Origin: Marinosulfonomonas sp.
Lineage (GTDB): Bacteria; Pseudomonadota; Alphaproteobacteria; Rhodobacterales; Rhodobacteraceae
Assembly: GCA_026984915.1 (NCBI GenBank)
Contig: JALSRG010000113.1
Coordinates: 1-64,000 of the forward strand
Reading direction: 5' to 3'
Length of the DNA: 64,000 nt
In this document: positions 45,411 to 54,239 of the stretch, one piece after another
How positions within the stretch are numbered: position 1 is the first letter of the stretch
Layout: the number at the start of each line of letters is the position of its first letter
Translations under genes and position numbers: made by a program
Notes under the pieces: generated by a model
The model's input: the letters and a program-made list of their open reading frames with translations, nothing else
Told to the model about the DNA's origin: nothing
Database searches by the model: none

Positions 45411-46921
45411 CGAAAACACAGGCTGAAGACCTCCCGCATTATGATATCTTTATTCTGGGTGGCGGAATAAACGGGGCCGGTATTGCGCGCGATGCCGTCG
45501 GGCGGGGATACACGGTGTGTTTGTGCGAAGCCGGTGATTTTGCCGGTGGAACGTCTTCTGCGTCAACAAAGCTGATCCATGGCGGATTGCGTTATCTTGA
45601 GTATTACGAGTTTCGTCTGGTCCGCGAGGCGCTGAAAGAGCGCGAGGTTCTGTGGCGTATGGCACCGCATATCATCCATGCCTTGCGGTTTGTTCTGCCG
45701 TATCACAAGGGATTGCGTCCGGCATGGATGCTTCGGCTCGGGCTTTTCATGTATGACCATCTTGGCGGGCGCAAGCTGCTGCCGGCCACAACAACGGTGA
45801 ACCTTGCAACCGGTCCATTGGGCAAGCCGCTGAAACCGCTTTTCACGAAGGGGTTCGAATATTCCGATTGTTGGGTCGAAGACGCGCGGCTTGTTGTTCT
45901 CAACCTGATTGATGCGCAAGAGAAAGGTGCGGATATCCGCGCCCGCACACGCGTACTCAAAGCCCGCAGAAACGGGGACAAAGGCTGGCTGATCGAGACA
46001 GAGAACGCCTTTGGACAGCGCGAAACTGTCAGTGCAGCGATGATTGTCAATGCGACTGGGCCCTGGGTGGATCTGGTGCTTCAGCAGGTTTTTGGCCAGA
46101 ATGACGCCAGGCATGTTCGCCTGGTCAGGGGCAGCCACATCGTTGTGCCCCGGAAATATGATCATGACCGGGCCTATATTTTTCAGAACAGTGATGGCCG
46201 GATCATTTTTTCCATTCCCTACGAGGAGGATTTCACCCTGATTGGCACAACAGATGTCGATCAGGGAAGTGAACTGGGCAAACCCGAAATTTCCCGGGAG
46301 GAGATCGAGTATCTGTGCGATGCTGCCAGTGAGTATTTCAGTGATCCGGTTCGCCCCGAGGATATTGTATGGACCTATTCCGGGGTGCGCCCCTTATATG
46401 ACGATGGGGCAAGCAAGGCGCAGGAGGCCACGCGCGACTATGTTCTGAAAACCGATGGGGCAGAGAACGAGCCGGCTTTGCTGAATATCTTTGGGGGAAA
46501 GATAACCACCTATCGGCGGCTGGCCGAGTCCGCCATGGAGAAGATAGCGCAATCCATCGGCCGGAAAGGCAAGGAATGGACTGCAAACAGCACCTTGCCC
46601 GGCGGAGATTTCGCCGTGCCGGAGTTTGATACGGTTGTTCGGAATTTTCACCGCGAGTTTCCTTTCGTGCCACAGGATGTGATGCGCCGGTTTGTACGTC
46701 TGTATGGAACCCGCACGGGGATGATTCTTCAGGATGTGATAAAGATCGAAGATCTCGGGCGTGATTTCGGGGCAGGGATGTACGAGGCGGAAATCCGCTA
46801 TCTGGTTGCCCATGAATGGGCCCGTGAAGCAACAGATGTATTGTACAGACGCACCAAGCGCGGGTTGCACATGAGCGAAGATCAAAGGGCGGACGTGGCG
46901 GCCTTCATGAAAACATTATGA
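45407..46921 (+). CDS. glpD: Glycerol-3-phosphate dehydrogenase, FAD-dependent
   Basis: 504 residues. Membrane-associated enzyme oxidising glycerol 3-phosphate to dihydroxyacetone phosphate with quinone reduction. FAD motif IFILGGGINGAGIARDAVGRG, ATKLIHGGLRYLEYYEF-type signature (SSASTKLIHGGLRYLE), IGTTDVD, SGVRPLYDD and the C-terminal DAO_C domain (RLYGTRTGMIL ... EIRYLVAHEWAREATDVLYRRTKRGL). Translationally coupled to glpR. No glycerol kinase gene lies in the window. Confidence 0.96.
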   Translation: MTKTQAEDLPHYDIFILGGGINGAGIARDAVGRGYTVCLCEAGDFAGGTSSASTKLIHGGLRYLEYYEFRLVREALKEREVLWRMAPHIIHALRFVLPYHKGLRPAWMLRLGLFMYDHLGGRKLLPATTTVNLATGPLGKPLKPLFTKGFEYSDCWVEDARLVVLNLIDAQEKGADIRARTRVLKARRNGDKGWLIETENAFGQRETVSAAMIVNATGPWVDLVLQQVFGQNDARHVRLVRGSHIVVPRKYDHDRAYIFQNSDGRIIFSIPYEEDFTLIGTTDVDQGSELGKPEISREEIEYLCDAASEYFSDPVRPEDIVWTYSGVRPLYDDGASKAQEATRDYVLKTDGAENEPALLNIFGGKITTYRRLAESAMEKIAQSIGRKGKEWTANSTLPGGDFAVPEFDTVVRNFHREFPFVPQDVMRRFVRLYGTRTGMILQDVIKIEDLGRDFGAGMYEAEIRYLVAHEWAREATDVLYRRTKRGLHMSEDQRADVAAFMKTL

Positions 46922-46923
46922 AT

Positions 46924-48063
46924 TCAGGCAAACAGGCCGGGGAAATCTGGCGAGAAGTCTGGAAACAGCTTGTCGAGCGAGTTGGCATGCATGTGTCTGG
47001 TCATGATTTCGGCCAACACGTGCCGGTAGTCGGTGGTGATGGCAAGATCGGCCCCATCGTCCAGCGCGTCGTTTTTCAGCCCCGGCCATTGACCCAGCAT
47101 TTGCCCGCCTCTGATGTTGCCGCCCAGAACCATCATGGCGTTGCCATGCCCGTGATCCGTTCCCCCGGATCGGTTGGCGCGCAAGCGGCGGCCAAATTCG
47201 CTCATCATCACCAGGGTTGTCCGGTCGCGCAGGTTGCCAAGGTCGCGCCAGAAAGCCATGACAGCGCTTGAAAGATCCCTTGTTTGGCGTGCAAAATCGT
47301 CGGTTTGGTCAAAATGTGTATCCCATCCGCCAAAATCCACGGTTGCAACCCGCAATCCCAGGTCAAGCTTGATGGCCTGCGCCAGTGTCATCAGTGATCG
47401 GGCCAGTTCGTTATCTTCCGGATAGGCAATATCTGGCGTATATTGGTCAAGCTCATCGGTTTCCTTGTTCCAAAGCCGGCTTTCCAGGGCTTCACTCAGG
47501 GATATCAGTTTTTCAACCGGGGCTCCCAGAACCGGATGGTTGCCAAAACCGGTTCGAAGCCGCTGGCGCAGCAGGGGCGATACGTCATACCCCGCAGCCA
47601 GGATAAGCTGTTCCATTTCCTCGGCGACAGCAACATTGGCGGCGCCGGCTATGCTTTCCGGTGCTGCGCTGCCCACCGCCAGTGCCGGCAAAATCCCCTC
47701 GGGGTCATTCATGTCCAGCCAGCGCCCCAACCAGCCGCCAGACGCGCCCGCTTTGGCGGCGCGCTCCATCCGGTCTTCGGCGTCAAAATGGCTGCGCGTT
47801 CCATCCACCAGGCCGGTTGCATGGATCACTGCCAGTTCGTTGGCATCGTAAAGTTCTGACAGTTCCCGGGCCTGCGCATGAAAGCGAAAATCGACATCCG
47901 CCGCCGGGTTGTTCAGGCTGTGGCCAGAATCATCGCCGTCACGCAGAACACGCAAACGCGGTGGGCGGGCCGCGATATAGTCGCTGTCACCACTTGGGGC
48001 AATCAGGTTCAGCCCATCTGCGCCGCCGCGCAAAAACAAAACAACAAGGATTGGATCAGCCAT
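46924..48063 (-). CDS. DUF1501 family protein
   Basis: 379 residues. VVLFLRGGADGLNLIAP, FRFHAQARELSELYDANELAVIHATG, SHFDAEDRMERAA and MMSEFGRRLRANRSGGTDHGHGNAMMVLGG are the family hallmarks; the last block resembles the metal-binding end of alkaline phosphatase/sulfatase-fold enzymes. No clear export signal from this start. It follows the DUF1800 gene by 12 bases and ends 2 bases from the convergent glpD, with no terminator between. The pair is widely conserved; no biochemical function is established. Confidence 0.85.
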   Translation of the reverse strand: MADPILVVLFLRGGADGLNLIAPSGDSDYIAARPPRLRVLRDGDDSGHSLNNPAADVDFRFHAQARELSELYDANELAVIHATGLVDGTRSHFDAEDRMERAAKAGASGGWLGRWLDMNDPEGILPALAVGSAAPESIAGAANVAVAEEMEQLILAAGYDVSPLLRQRLRTGFGNHPVLGAPVEKLISLSEALESRLWNKETDELDQYTPDIAYPEDNELARSLMTLAQAIKLDLGLRVATVDFGGWDTHFDQTDDFARQTRDLSSAVMAFWRDLGNLRDRTTLVMMSEFGRRLRANRSGGTDHGHGNAMMVLGGNIRGGQMLGQWPGLKNDALDDGADLAITTDYRHVLAEIMTRHMHANSLDKLFPDFSPDFPGLFA

Positions 48064-48075
48064 GATGCCCCCTTC

Positions 48076-49734
48076 CTAGCGAAACAAAAATTCGGGGGTG
48101 AGGGAAAGCGCCGCAACCATGGCTTCGTTTATCCATTCCACCGAGTCCGGATCCGGGTCGATTTCCTCGTCCGGATCGATATCGTAAAGATCGAAAAGGG
48201 CTTGCATGTCAGGCGCCGGCAATCCGAACCTGTCCCCCCAGTAATGCGCAAGATCCTGATAGACGGTGACAGTTTCGGGCAGGCGGCGCAAAACCGGGTC
48301 GCTTGCGTCCATCCATTCCGCATGGGCGCCCAAGGCAAGCGAAACCGTACCACTTATCGCATGCGTGTTCGCCCAGTCGCGGGTCCTGTCCGAATGACCC
48401 GTCGGAGGCCGAACCTGATGCTGGGTCCAGCCGGCACGTGCAAGTTCCCAATAGATGGCATCGGATCGTGGTGAAACCTGTGCCTCGGTGGCGCGGAACA
48501 GGGCAGCTACGAATTCGAAGGGGCGCCGCAGTTTTCCGGCAGGTGTGGCCGTATATTCGCTGTGCAGGACAATGGCACGGATGGTTTGGGCAATCTGGTC
48601 CTCGGCATCCCTGGCATCGTGAAACACTTTGGCGATGGCCCCCAGATAGGTTGAAGACGGCGCCTCAACCCCGAGTGCACGCAACAGTTTCCCCGAAACG
48701 AAATGGGCGGTTCCGGGATGCGCCGCGAGAATGTCCAGAACGGTTTCGCCATCTTTCAACGGGGCGCTGTTGGCTGGCAGTTCGCGCCCCAGAACGCGCT
48801 TCTGATAGGGGTCATGCCAGCTTTCGAAATAGGCGAACCGTCCGGTCTCCGGTGCATAGGTGTTCTCATCCAACTCGCGCCCGTCGCCAATGCTCCAGCC
48901 GGTCAGGGCGCGTGCGACTTCGTAGACGTCCTGCTCGATATAGCCTTCTGCCAGGCCTGCCTTCACCCCGGGGACATCCTTCCAGTTCTGGTATTTGTCG
49001 TTGAAATAATTCTCTGCCCCGAGTGTATGCAGTTCCATCAGTTCGCGGGCATAGTTTTCATTGGCGGGGCTGGCGCGGGATTCGTCATTGTTCAGATAGG
49101 CAAGCATCGAAGGGCTTTTTGCGACATGTCCCAGCAAACGGCGAAAATTGCCAAAGGCGTTTTCACGCATGCCCCTGTCATATTCCGGGAAGAATACCGC
49201 AGTCAGTTCGCTTTTCAGGGCATTGACACTGAAATGTTCGTGCCAGAAAGCTGTCATGACCTCGCGCAGTTGTGCAGTGGCATGGACAGCGCGGACAAGC
49301 GAGGCGGCAATCACTTCATTGGCCGGGCGTTCGCGTTCGCTAAAGGCGATCGGCTTGTCAAAATCCAGCAGATACAGCAGGTCGGCCGGATCCTTGTCGA
49401 GCAGGCTGATCGGCCGGTGTTCGGACAGGGCGGGCCAGGTCTCTCCATCTTCGGTGCGGCCCGCCTCGTACTCGATCAGCAATCTGGTGGATCTTATCCG
49501 GTCTTCCAGGGCCGGGTCTCTGGCGGGAAGGGAAAGCTGCGTGTTCAGCCAGTTCTCCAGCCCTGCTTCCCTGAACTCCGATCGTGATTGCCTGGTGGCA
49601 CCATAGGTGAGGCGGTTCAGAAAAAATGTGGCCTCATCTTCTGGCGGTGTTTCGGCCTTGACGGATTGTCTGGTGGCAATTGAAGCCAGGGCAAAACCAA
49701 CTAACCCCTTGTGAAACTCGCGACGCGTCAGCAT
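48076..49734 (-). CDS. DUF1800 family protein
   Basis: 552 residues. Tat-like leader (LTRREFHKGLVGFALASIA), so probably exported folded. Hallmarks: FLNRLTYGATRQSRSEF, VMTAFWHEHFSVNA, ANENYARELMELHTLG, VYEVARALTGWSI, HPGTAHFVSGKLLRALG. Encoded upstream of and probably with the DUF1501 protein. The conserved His/Glu/Arg blocks suggest an enzyme, but none is proven. Confidence 0.85.
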   Translation of the reverse strand: MLTRREFHKGLVGFALASIATRQSVKAETPPEDEATFFLNRLTYGATRQSRSEFREAGLENWLNTQLSLPARDPALEDRIRSTRLLIEYEAGRTEDGETWPALSEHRPISLLDKDPADLLYLLDFDKPIAFSERERPANEVIAASLVRAVHATAQLREVMTAFWHEHFSVNALKSELTAVFFPEYDRGMRENAFGNFRRLLGHVAKSPSMLAYLNNDESRASPANENYARELMELHTLGAENYFNDKYQNWKDVPGVKAGLAEGYIEQDVYEVARALTGWSIGDGRELDENTYAPETGRFAYFESWHDPYQKRVLGRELPANSAPLKDGETVLDILAAHPGTAHFVSGKLLRALGVEAPSSTYLGAIAKVFHDARDAEDQIAQTIRAIVLHSEYTATPAGKLRRPFEFVAALFRATEAQVSPRSDAIYWELARAGWTQHQVRPPTGHSDRTRDWANTHAISGTVSLALGAHAEWMDASDPVLRRLPETVTVYQDLAHYWGDRFGLPAPDMQALFDLYDIDPDEEIDPDPDSVEWINEAMVAALSLTPEFLFR

Positions 49735-49833
49735 GTAATCTGTACCGAACCTGTTGAAACCACGGTAATGTTAGTCCTCCGTGTACGGCTCTGGCAAGCC
49801 GGATAGATTTGTTATGGCAAGGAACCGCCAGAT

Positions 49834-50880
49834 TCATTCCGGTTCAAAACCATGTATCAGCTGACGCAATCCCATCAGCGCCCCGGCAGCCATCGCGGCC
49901 AGCGAAACCGGAGCCGACCAGGCGAGGGTTGAGAACCCGGAAACACCCTGACCTATGGTGCAGCCCATCGCCACGACTCCGCCGATGCCCATCAGCGCAG
50001 CACCGGTCACCTGCCGGCCAAGTTCGCGCGGATCTTCACAGGCTTCCCACTGAAAATCATGCCGGATGGCTGAACCGATGAACGCCCCCAGCATGACCCC
50101 AAGAACGGATCCGACCGAAAACTCCAGCCCGCCGGCCGATGATGTCATGAGATAGAGCAGGGTGCGCCCGAGCGGGGCAACAAATGTGTGGCCTTGCACT
50201 ACCGTCTCGCCAAAGCTTATTTCCCGCAGGTAACTGGTTCCCCAAAAGGCGGAAACAACCGACAGGCCGATCATGACAGCCCAGAAAATCCGGCTGGGCT
50301 GGGCCCGAAGCCGGGCATCTGCCAGCCCCCAAAGAATGAAAACTGTCGAGATGGACAGTGCAACCACCATGGGGCTGAGCGGTGTCATCGAGGCAAGATC
50401 ATAGGCAATACCGCTGGCCCCGTCTGCGTTTTCAACCGGAAAAAGCTTTAGACGTATTCCGGAAAGTGGCCCGTTCAAGGTGATGAATCCGAAAATGGCC
50501 ATGACAACGAGCAGAACCAGCGCCCGCAGGTCTCCGCCACCAAAGCGCGTCAGGGCGCTATAGCCGCAGTTCCCCGCCAGGGCCATTCCATAGCCAAAGA
50601 CAAGCCCACCAAATATGCTGGCAATCGGGTTCCATTTGATCTGGTGGTAGATTGTTTCGGCTAGGTCAAGACGCCCTGTCGAGACCAGCATGTGCACGCC
50701 GGCAATGGCGACCCCGAGTACAATGCCCCACATGCGCAAGCGGCTCTGATCCTGGCCATATACGGCTGATTCAAGTGCGCCCAATGTACAAAAATGCGCC
50801 AGCCGGCCAGCCAGACCCAGGACAACGCCACCAAAAAGGCCTAGCAAAGCTGCTGCGGCACCATACGGCAGGGTTTCCAT
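49834..50880 (-). CDS. soxT: YeeE/YedE-family permease, SoxT-like
   Basis: 348 residues with nine or ten hydrophobic segments and duplicated halves. Conserved cysteine motifs sit in LAHFCTLGALESAV, MALAGNCGYSALTRFG and VAMGCTIGQGVSG. YeeE/YedE proteins move thiosulfate or related sulfur species, and homologues called SoxT lie in sox clusters of other Alphaproteobacteria. It follows soxR by 33 bases in the same direction. Direction and exact substrate are inferred. Confidence 0.8.
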   Translation of the reverse strand: METLPYGAAAALLGLFGGVVLGLAGRLAHFCTLGALESAVYGQDQSRLRMWGIVLGVAIAGVHMLVSTGRLDLAETIYHQIKWNPIASIFGGLVFGYGMALAGNCGYSALTRFGGGDLRALVLLVVMAIFGFITLNGPLSGIRLKLFPVENADGASGIAYDLASMTPLSPMVVALSISTVFILWGLADARLRAQPSRIFWAVMIGLSVVSAFWGTSYLREISFGETVVQGHTFVAPLGRTLLYLMTSSAGGLEFSVGSVLGVMLGAFIGSAIRHDFQWEACEDPRELGRQVTGAALMGIGGVVAMGCTIGQGVSGFSTLAWSAPVSLAAMAAGALMGLRQLIHGFEPE

Positions 50881-50913
50881 CTGATCCTCCTGGCCAGGCC
50901 AGGAGCCTGGTTC

Positions 50914-51297
50914 TTATTCCTGTTTCGCGTCCTGGGTGGGGGCGCAGAACATTTCATAGAGCAATTCAATTGTTTGCCGGGCTTTGCCGCTGGCCAAGGA
51001 ATAGTAAATGGTTTTTCCCTCGCGTCTATAGGAAACCAGTCCTTCCAGACGCAACCGCGCCAGTTGCTGGCTGACCGATGCCTGTCGGGCAGACAATAAA
51101 TGCTCCAACTCCGTTACAGTTTTCTCTCCGGAACTGAGATGGCACAATATCATCAAACGGCCTTCGTGTCCCAGTGCTTTCAGGAATGACGAAGCTTCTT
51201 GCGCGTGGCCGCCCATATTGTCAGTGTCTACGCTTCCACGGTCTTTGGCAATGCTTGGGGATATCAGGTTCCCCAGCCCTTTCATGATTGCATCCAT
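50914..51297 (-). CDS. soxR: ArsR-family sulfur-responsive repressor (SoxR / SqrR type)
   Basis: 127 residues. Winged helix with FLKALGHEGRLMILCHLSSGEKTVTELEHLLSARQASVSQQLARLRLEGLVSYRREGK. Cys52 (ILCHL) and Cys118 (MFCAP) are 66 residues apart, the same spacing as the Cys41/Cys107 pair of Rhodobacter SqrR that forms a polysulfide bridge. No metal-site cysteine box in the DNA-binding helix. AGAGGA precedes ATG 51297; the longer in-frame reading to 51708 runs through the next gene. Likely represses sox and is released by thiosulfate-derived persulfide. Confidence 0.88.
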   Translation of the reverse strand: MDAIMKGLGNLISPSIAKDRGSVDTDNMGGHAQEASSFLKALGHEGRLMILCHLSSGEKTVTELEHLLSARQASVSQQLARLRLEGLVSYRREGKTIYYSLASGKARQTIELLYEMFCAPTQDAKQE

Positions 51298-51313
51298 ATC
51301 AGCGTCCTCTTTC

Positions 51314-51808
51314 CTAAAACCCGATTTCGTCTTCAATTGCGTCGATTCCGGCACGTGCGCAGGCATCGTCAAATTCCGGTTGTGGTGCTCCTGAAACCCC
51401 GATTCCACCAACCACACTGCCGGCACTTTCGATCGGCACCCCGCCACCCAATGCAAGTGGCATTGAAAGATCGCGGATGGCTGAGGCCGGCGTGCCCGGT
51501 TGTGTTGCATCGGCCAGCGCCAGTGTCGGCTGGCGAAAGCTGACGGCGGTCCAGGCCTTGCGAAAGGCCGTTTCCGGCACATTGTTCCCGGCCAGTTGGT
51601 CGCGGATAAAAACCTGTGGCAGCCCGAACCGGTCAACAACACTGACACCGACCTGATAGCCTTGCGCCCGGCAGTTCTCCATGGCCGCGACTGCGGCACG
51701 CAATGCAATTTCAGGTTTCAAAACTTTGAACGTCACAAAAGGATCATCTTGTGCAATGGCCGGCGCGGCCATGAGAATTGCGGCAAGAAAGGCAGGCAAG
51801 CGCTTCAT
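51314..51808 (-). CDS. Periplasmic GlcG/HbpS-family haem-binding-like protein
   Basis: About 164 residues. Sec signal MKRLPAFLAAILMAAPAIAQ. The mature part is PF03928: ALRAAVAAMENCRAQGYQVGVSVVDRFG, ETAFRKAWTAVSFRQPT, LPLALGGGVPIESAGSVVGGIGVSGA. HbpS from Streptomyces binds haem and senses redox; GlcG is a relative. ATG 51808 overlaps the soxS stop (ATGA), and it is followed after 16 bases by soxR, so it belongs to the soxS-soxR-soxT transcript. One mature cysteine (ENCRA). Role in sulfur oxidation unknown. Confidence 0.8.
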   Translation of the reverse strand: MKRLPAFLAAILMAAPAIAQDDPFVTFKVLKPEIALRAAVAAMENCRAQGYQVGVSVVDRFGLPQVFIRDQLAGNNVPETAFRKAWTAVSFRQPTLALADATQPGTPASAIRDLSMPLALGGGVPIESAGSVVGGIGVSGAPQPEFDDACARAGIDAIEDEIGF

Positions 51809-52191
51809 GCTCCGGGATCCCTGCGTTTTTCGGCGGGAAGTTTCTGGATCATGCTGTCCAGCATCCACCAGAACATTTCGTCTCCGCCATAGCCCTCAAT
51901 GCGGGCGATCTCTGTATTGCCGTCAAGCAGAACGAAGGTCGGCGACAATGTCGGGCGCGAGGTCAGTTGCAGTTCTTTTGGCAAATGCCCGTCCATATCC
52001 AGTATCGACAGCGGGGCGATGCGCCCCTCTGTTGTCTTGGGATAGATCGGCTTGATTTCGGCTTTCCATTTCTGGCAATAGAAACAACCATGACGGTCGA
52101 ACATGATCAGCCGCACGTCCGCGACCGATGAGGTTGCCATCAGAAAAAGTCCTGCCAGACCAACCAGCAGCGACTTGGCAAAAAGAGTCAT
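51805..52191 (-). CDS. soxS: Periplasmic thioredoxin-like SoxS
   Basis: 128 residues. Signal sequence (LFAKSLLVGLAGLFLMATSSVA) then VRLIMFDRHGCFYCQKWKAEI with redox pair CFYC, and RPTLSPTFVLLDG (cis-Pro region TLSPTF). In Paracoccus SoxS reactivates SoxYZ and helps full sox activity. AAGGGG precedes ATG 52191. First gene of the divergent soxS-hbpS-soxR-soxT operon. Confidence 0.87.
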   Translation of the reverse strand: MTLFAKSLLVGLAGLFLMATSSVADVRLIMFDRHGCFYCQKWKAEIKPIYPKTTEGRIAPLSILDMDGHLPKELQLTSRPTLSPTFVLLDGNTEIARIEGYGGDEMFWWMLDSMIQKLPAEKRRDPGA

Positions 52192-52207
52192 TGACCCGCC
52201 CCTTTCT

Positions 52208-52247
52208 AACATATCAATATTATAATGTGTTTTGACTGGTGTCGCAA
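52208..52247. promoter_or_regulatory. soxS / soxV divergent promoter and candidate SoxR operator
   Basis: For soxS (minus): -35 TTGCGA (52242-52247), 17-base spacer, -10 TATAAT (52219-52224). TATAAT also reads on the plus strand (52221-52226) toward soxV but without a good -35. The -10 region is embedded in an imperfect 24-base palindrome, 52208-52231, with arms AACA...TGTT and centre around ATTATAAT. Position and symmetry suit an ArsR-family repressor controlling both directions. Confidence 0.6.
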
Positions 52248-52277
52248 GCTTTGCTGAATGCGACCAAGGGAGGGCGA

Positions 52278-53015
52278 ATGTTCGATATAACCTATGGCGG
52301 TGCGGCGCTGGCTGGCCTGCTGGCCTTTTTTACCCCCTGCATTCTGCCAATGGTACCGTTTTATCTCAGCTATATGGCCGGAATATCCATGGCAGAACTG
52401 CAAGGTGAGGACCGCATCGCTCCAGGTGCGCAGCGCCGGCTCGTGATTTCGGCTTTTTTGTTCGCGCTGGGCGTCACCACCATTTTCACGCTGATGGGTA
52501 TGGGGGCAACCGCGCTGGGCCAGGGATTTCGCGAATGGATCCCTGTACTCAAATATGTAGCGGCCGGGCTGATCCTTCTGTTCGGGTTGCATTTTCTGGG
52601 GGTGTTGCGAATTCCCCTGCTGATGCGCGAGGCCAGAATTGAAAGCCGACGCGACCCGTCTACGGCCTTTGGGGCGTATGCCATGGGGCTTGCCTTTGGA
52701 TTTGGCTGGACGGCCTGTGTCGGCCCGGCACTGGCGACGATCATGATGATGGCAAGCGTCAAGGATACCCTGTGGCAGGGTGGCTCCCTGTTGCTGGTCT
52801 TTGGCCTGGCCATGACCGCGCCTTTCGTTGCCGCGGCCTTTTTTGCAAAACCGTTCCTTCGCTGGGTAAGACAAAATCGCAAATACATGGGGCTGGTCGA
52901 AAAGGGGATGGGGATAATGCTGATCGTCTTTGCAGTACTGATCGCAACAAATTCGATGGGATACATTGCAAATGCAATGATTCGCTGGTTCCCGTCTTTT
53001 TCGACACTGGGGTGA
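52278..53015 (+). CDS. soxV: CcdA-like thiol:disulfide electron transporter SoxV
   Basis: 245 residues, six membrane segments. Two membrane cysteines in LAFFTPCILPMVPFY and GWTACVGPALATIM form the redox pair of the CcdA/DsbD family. SoxV carries reductant from cytoplasmic thioredoxin to periplasmic SoxW, which keeps SoxYZ active. AGGGAGG precedes ATG 52278, excluding the earlier in-frame ATG at 52239. Confidence 0.92.
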   Translation: MFDITYGGAALAGLLAFFTPCILPMVPFYLSYMAGISMAELQGEDRIAPGAQRRLVISAFLFALGVTTIFTLMGMGATALGQGFREWIPVLKYVAAGLILLFGLHFLGVLRIPLLMREARIESRRDPSTAFGAYAMGLAFGFGWTACVGPALATIMMMASVKDTLWQGGSLLLVFGLAMTAPFVAAAFFAKPFLRWVRQNRKYMGLVEKGMGIMLIVFAVLIATNSMGYIANAMIRWFPSFSTLG

Positions 53016-53041
53016 TGATTTCCCGGAAAATGGAGGACACG

Positions 53042-53605
53042 ATGCGTAGAATTTTACCACTGTTTGCGGCTATTCTGATGATGGCCACACAGGCCCCGGC
53101 GGTTGAGTTGGGGGAAGACGGGCTGCACAAACCGGAATGGTTGCACACAACCTTCAAGGACATGCGCGAAGACCTAGCCGAAGCAGAGTCACAAGGCAAA
53201 CGGCTGCTGATCATGTATGAGCAGCGCGGATGCATCTACTGCACCAAGATGCACGAAGAAATTTTCCCCGACCCCGAAATAGATGCGCTGCTGAAAGACC
53301 GGTATTTCGTGGTTCAGATGAATTTGTTCGGTGACGAGGAAGTCACTGATTTTGACGGAACAACTCTGCCTGAAAAGGATATGGCGGTGCGTTGGGGTGT
53401 CTTGTTCACACCGACGCTCATGTTCATGCCGGACAGAATGCCCGAAGGCGGCAAAGCCTCGGAGGCGGCCGTTGTCACCATGCCCGGGGCTTTTGGAAAA
53501 TTCACAACCAAGGCCCTGCTGACCTGGGTGTTGGACAAGGGCTATGAGGGTGACGAGCATTTTCAGAAATATCTGGCCCGGATTGTTGCGGCCGAAAAAG
53601 GCTGA
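53042..53605 (+). CDS. soxW: Periplasmic thioredoxin SoxW
   Basis: 187 residues. Signal peptide RRILPLFAAILMMATQAPA. Thioredoxin-like domain with LLIMYEQRGCIYCTKMHEE (pair CIYC) and VLFTPTLMFMP (cis-Pro). Receives electrons from SoxV. GGAGG is 5 bases before ATG 53042. The coding frame of soxV ends 27 bases upstream, so they are likely one transcript. Confidence 0.9.
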   Translation: MRRILPLFAAILMMATQAPAVELGEDGLHKPEWLHTTFKDMREDLAEAESQGKRLLIMYEQRGCIYCTKMHEEIFPDPEIDALLKDRYFVVQMNLFGDEEVTDFDGTTLPEKDMAVRWGVLFTPTLMFMPDRMPEGGKASEAAVVTMPGAFGKFTTKALLTWVLDKGYEGDEHFQKYLARIVAAEKG

Positions 53606-53663
53606 TGAAACAGTTTGCCGGGTAATAAATGGAAAGTTACATTCACAAAATGATATTTATTGT

Positions 53664-53681
53664 TGCATCTATATGTATGCA
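53664..53681. promoter_or_regulatory. Palindrome upstream of soxX, candidate repressor site
   Basis: TGCATCTATATGTATGCA is symmetric at 14 of 18 positions (TGCAT/ATGCA arms, AT-rich centre). It lies in the AT-rich 124-base gap between soxW and soxX, where a second sox promoter would be expected. No clear -35/-10 pair was found. Confidence 0.45.
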
Positions 53682-53729
53682 TCGACTAGGCTTGATTCCG
53701 GAGGACTGAATCATATGGGAGGAAACGCA

Positions 53730-54200
53730 ATGAAGCGAGCTATGCTAGGCATGGCCATGATAGTCGCAGGCTCAATTGCAGCCAGTGCGGCAGAGATTGC
53801 ACCAGAAAAAGTCGAATTCAAAGACGGTGCGGTCGAAGTGTCCTTAACCGGTGTGGCGGGCGATCCTGCTGCCGGACGCAAGGTGATTGGCACGAAAAAA
53901 CTTGGCAACTGTGTTGCCTGTCACCAGATCACGGAGATGAGCGACGTTCCCTTCCATGGGGAAATCGGCCCGTCTTTGGACGGTGTTGGAAGTCGTTACT
54001 CCGAGGCTGAACTGCGCGGTATCATTGTTGATGCCAAGCACACCTTCGAAGATACGATCATGCCGTCATTCTACAAGACCGGCCCGTATATCCGGCCCGG
54101 TAAAGCATTCACGGGCAAAGCACCTGACGGGCCTCTTCCGCCGCTATTGACGGCGCAGCAGGTCGAAGATGTTGTCGCCTATCTGATGACGCAGAAATAA
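53730..54200 (+). CDS. soxX: Sulfur oxidation c-type cytochrome SoxX
   Basis: 156 residues. Signal peptide (KRAMLGMAMIVAGSIAASAA). One haem c site Cys61-x-x-Cys64-His65 (CVACH). The axial Met is probably in DTIMPSFYKTG. With SoxA it forms SoxXA, which oxidatively couples thiosulfate to the SoxY cysteine. GGGAGG precedes the ATG. Confidence 0.95.
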   Translation: MKRAMLGMAMIVAGSIAASAAEIAPEKVEFKDGAVEVSLTGVAGDPAAGRKVIGTKKLGNCVACHQITEMSDVPFHGEIGPSLDGVGSRYSEAELRGIIVDAKHTFEDTIMPSFYKTGPYIRPGKAFTGKAPDGPLPPLLTAQQVEDVVAYLMTQK

Positions 54201-54239
54201 TCCCCCACAGGGTTTCCGATAGATAACAGGAGAAAATGT

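Noticed and set aside
50914-51708. 264-residue version of the sulfur repressor
   Set aside because: The extra 137 residues are antisense-like readthrough of the HbpS-like gene in another frame; ATG 51297 has a good ribosome site and gives the family length.
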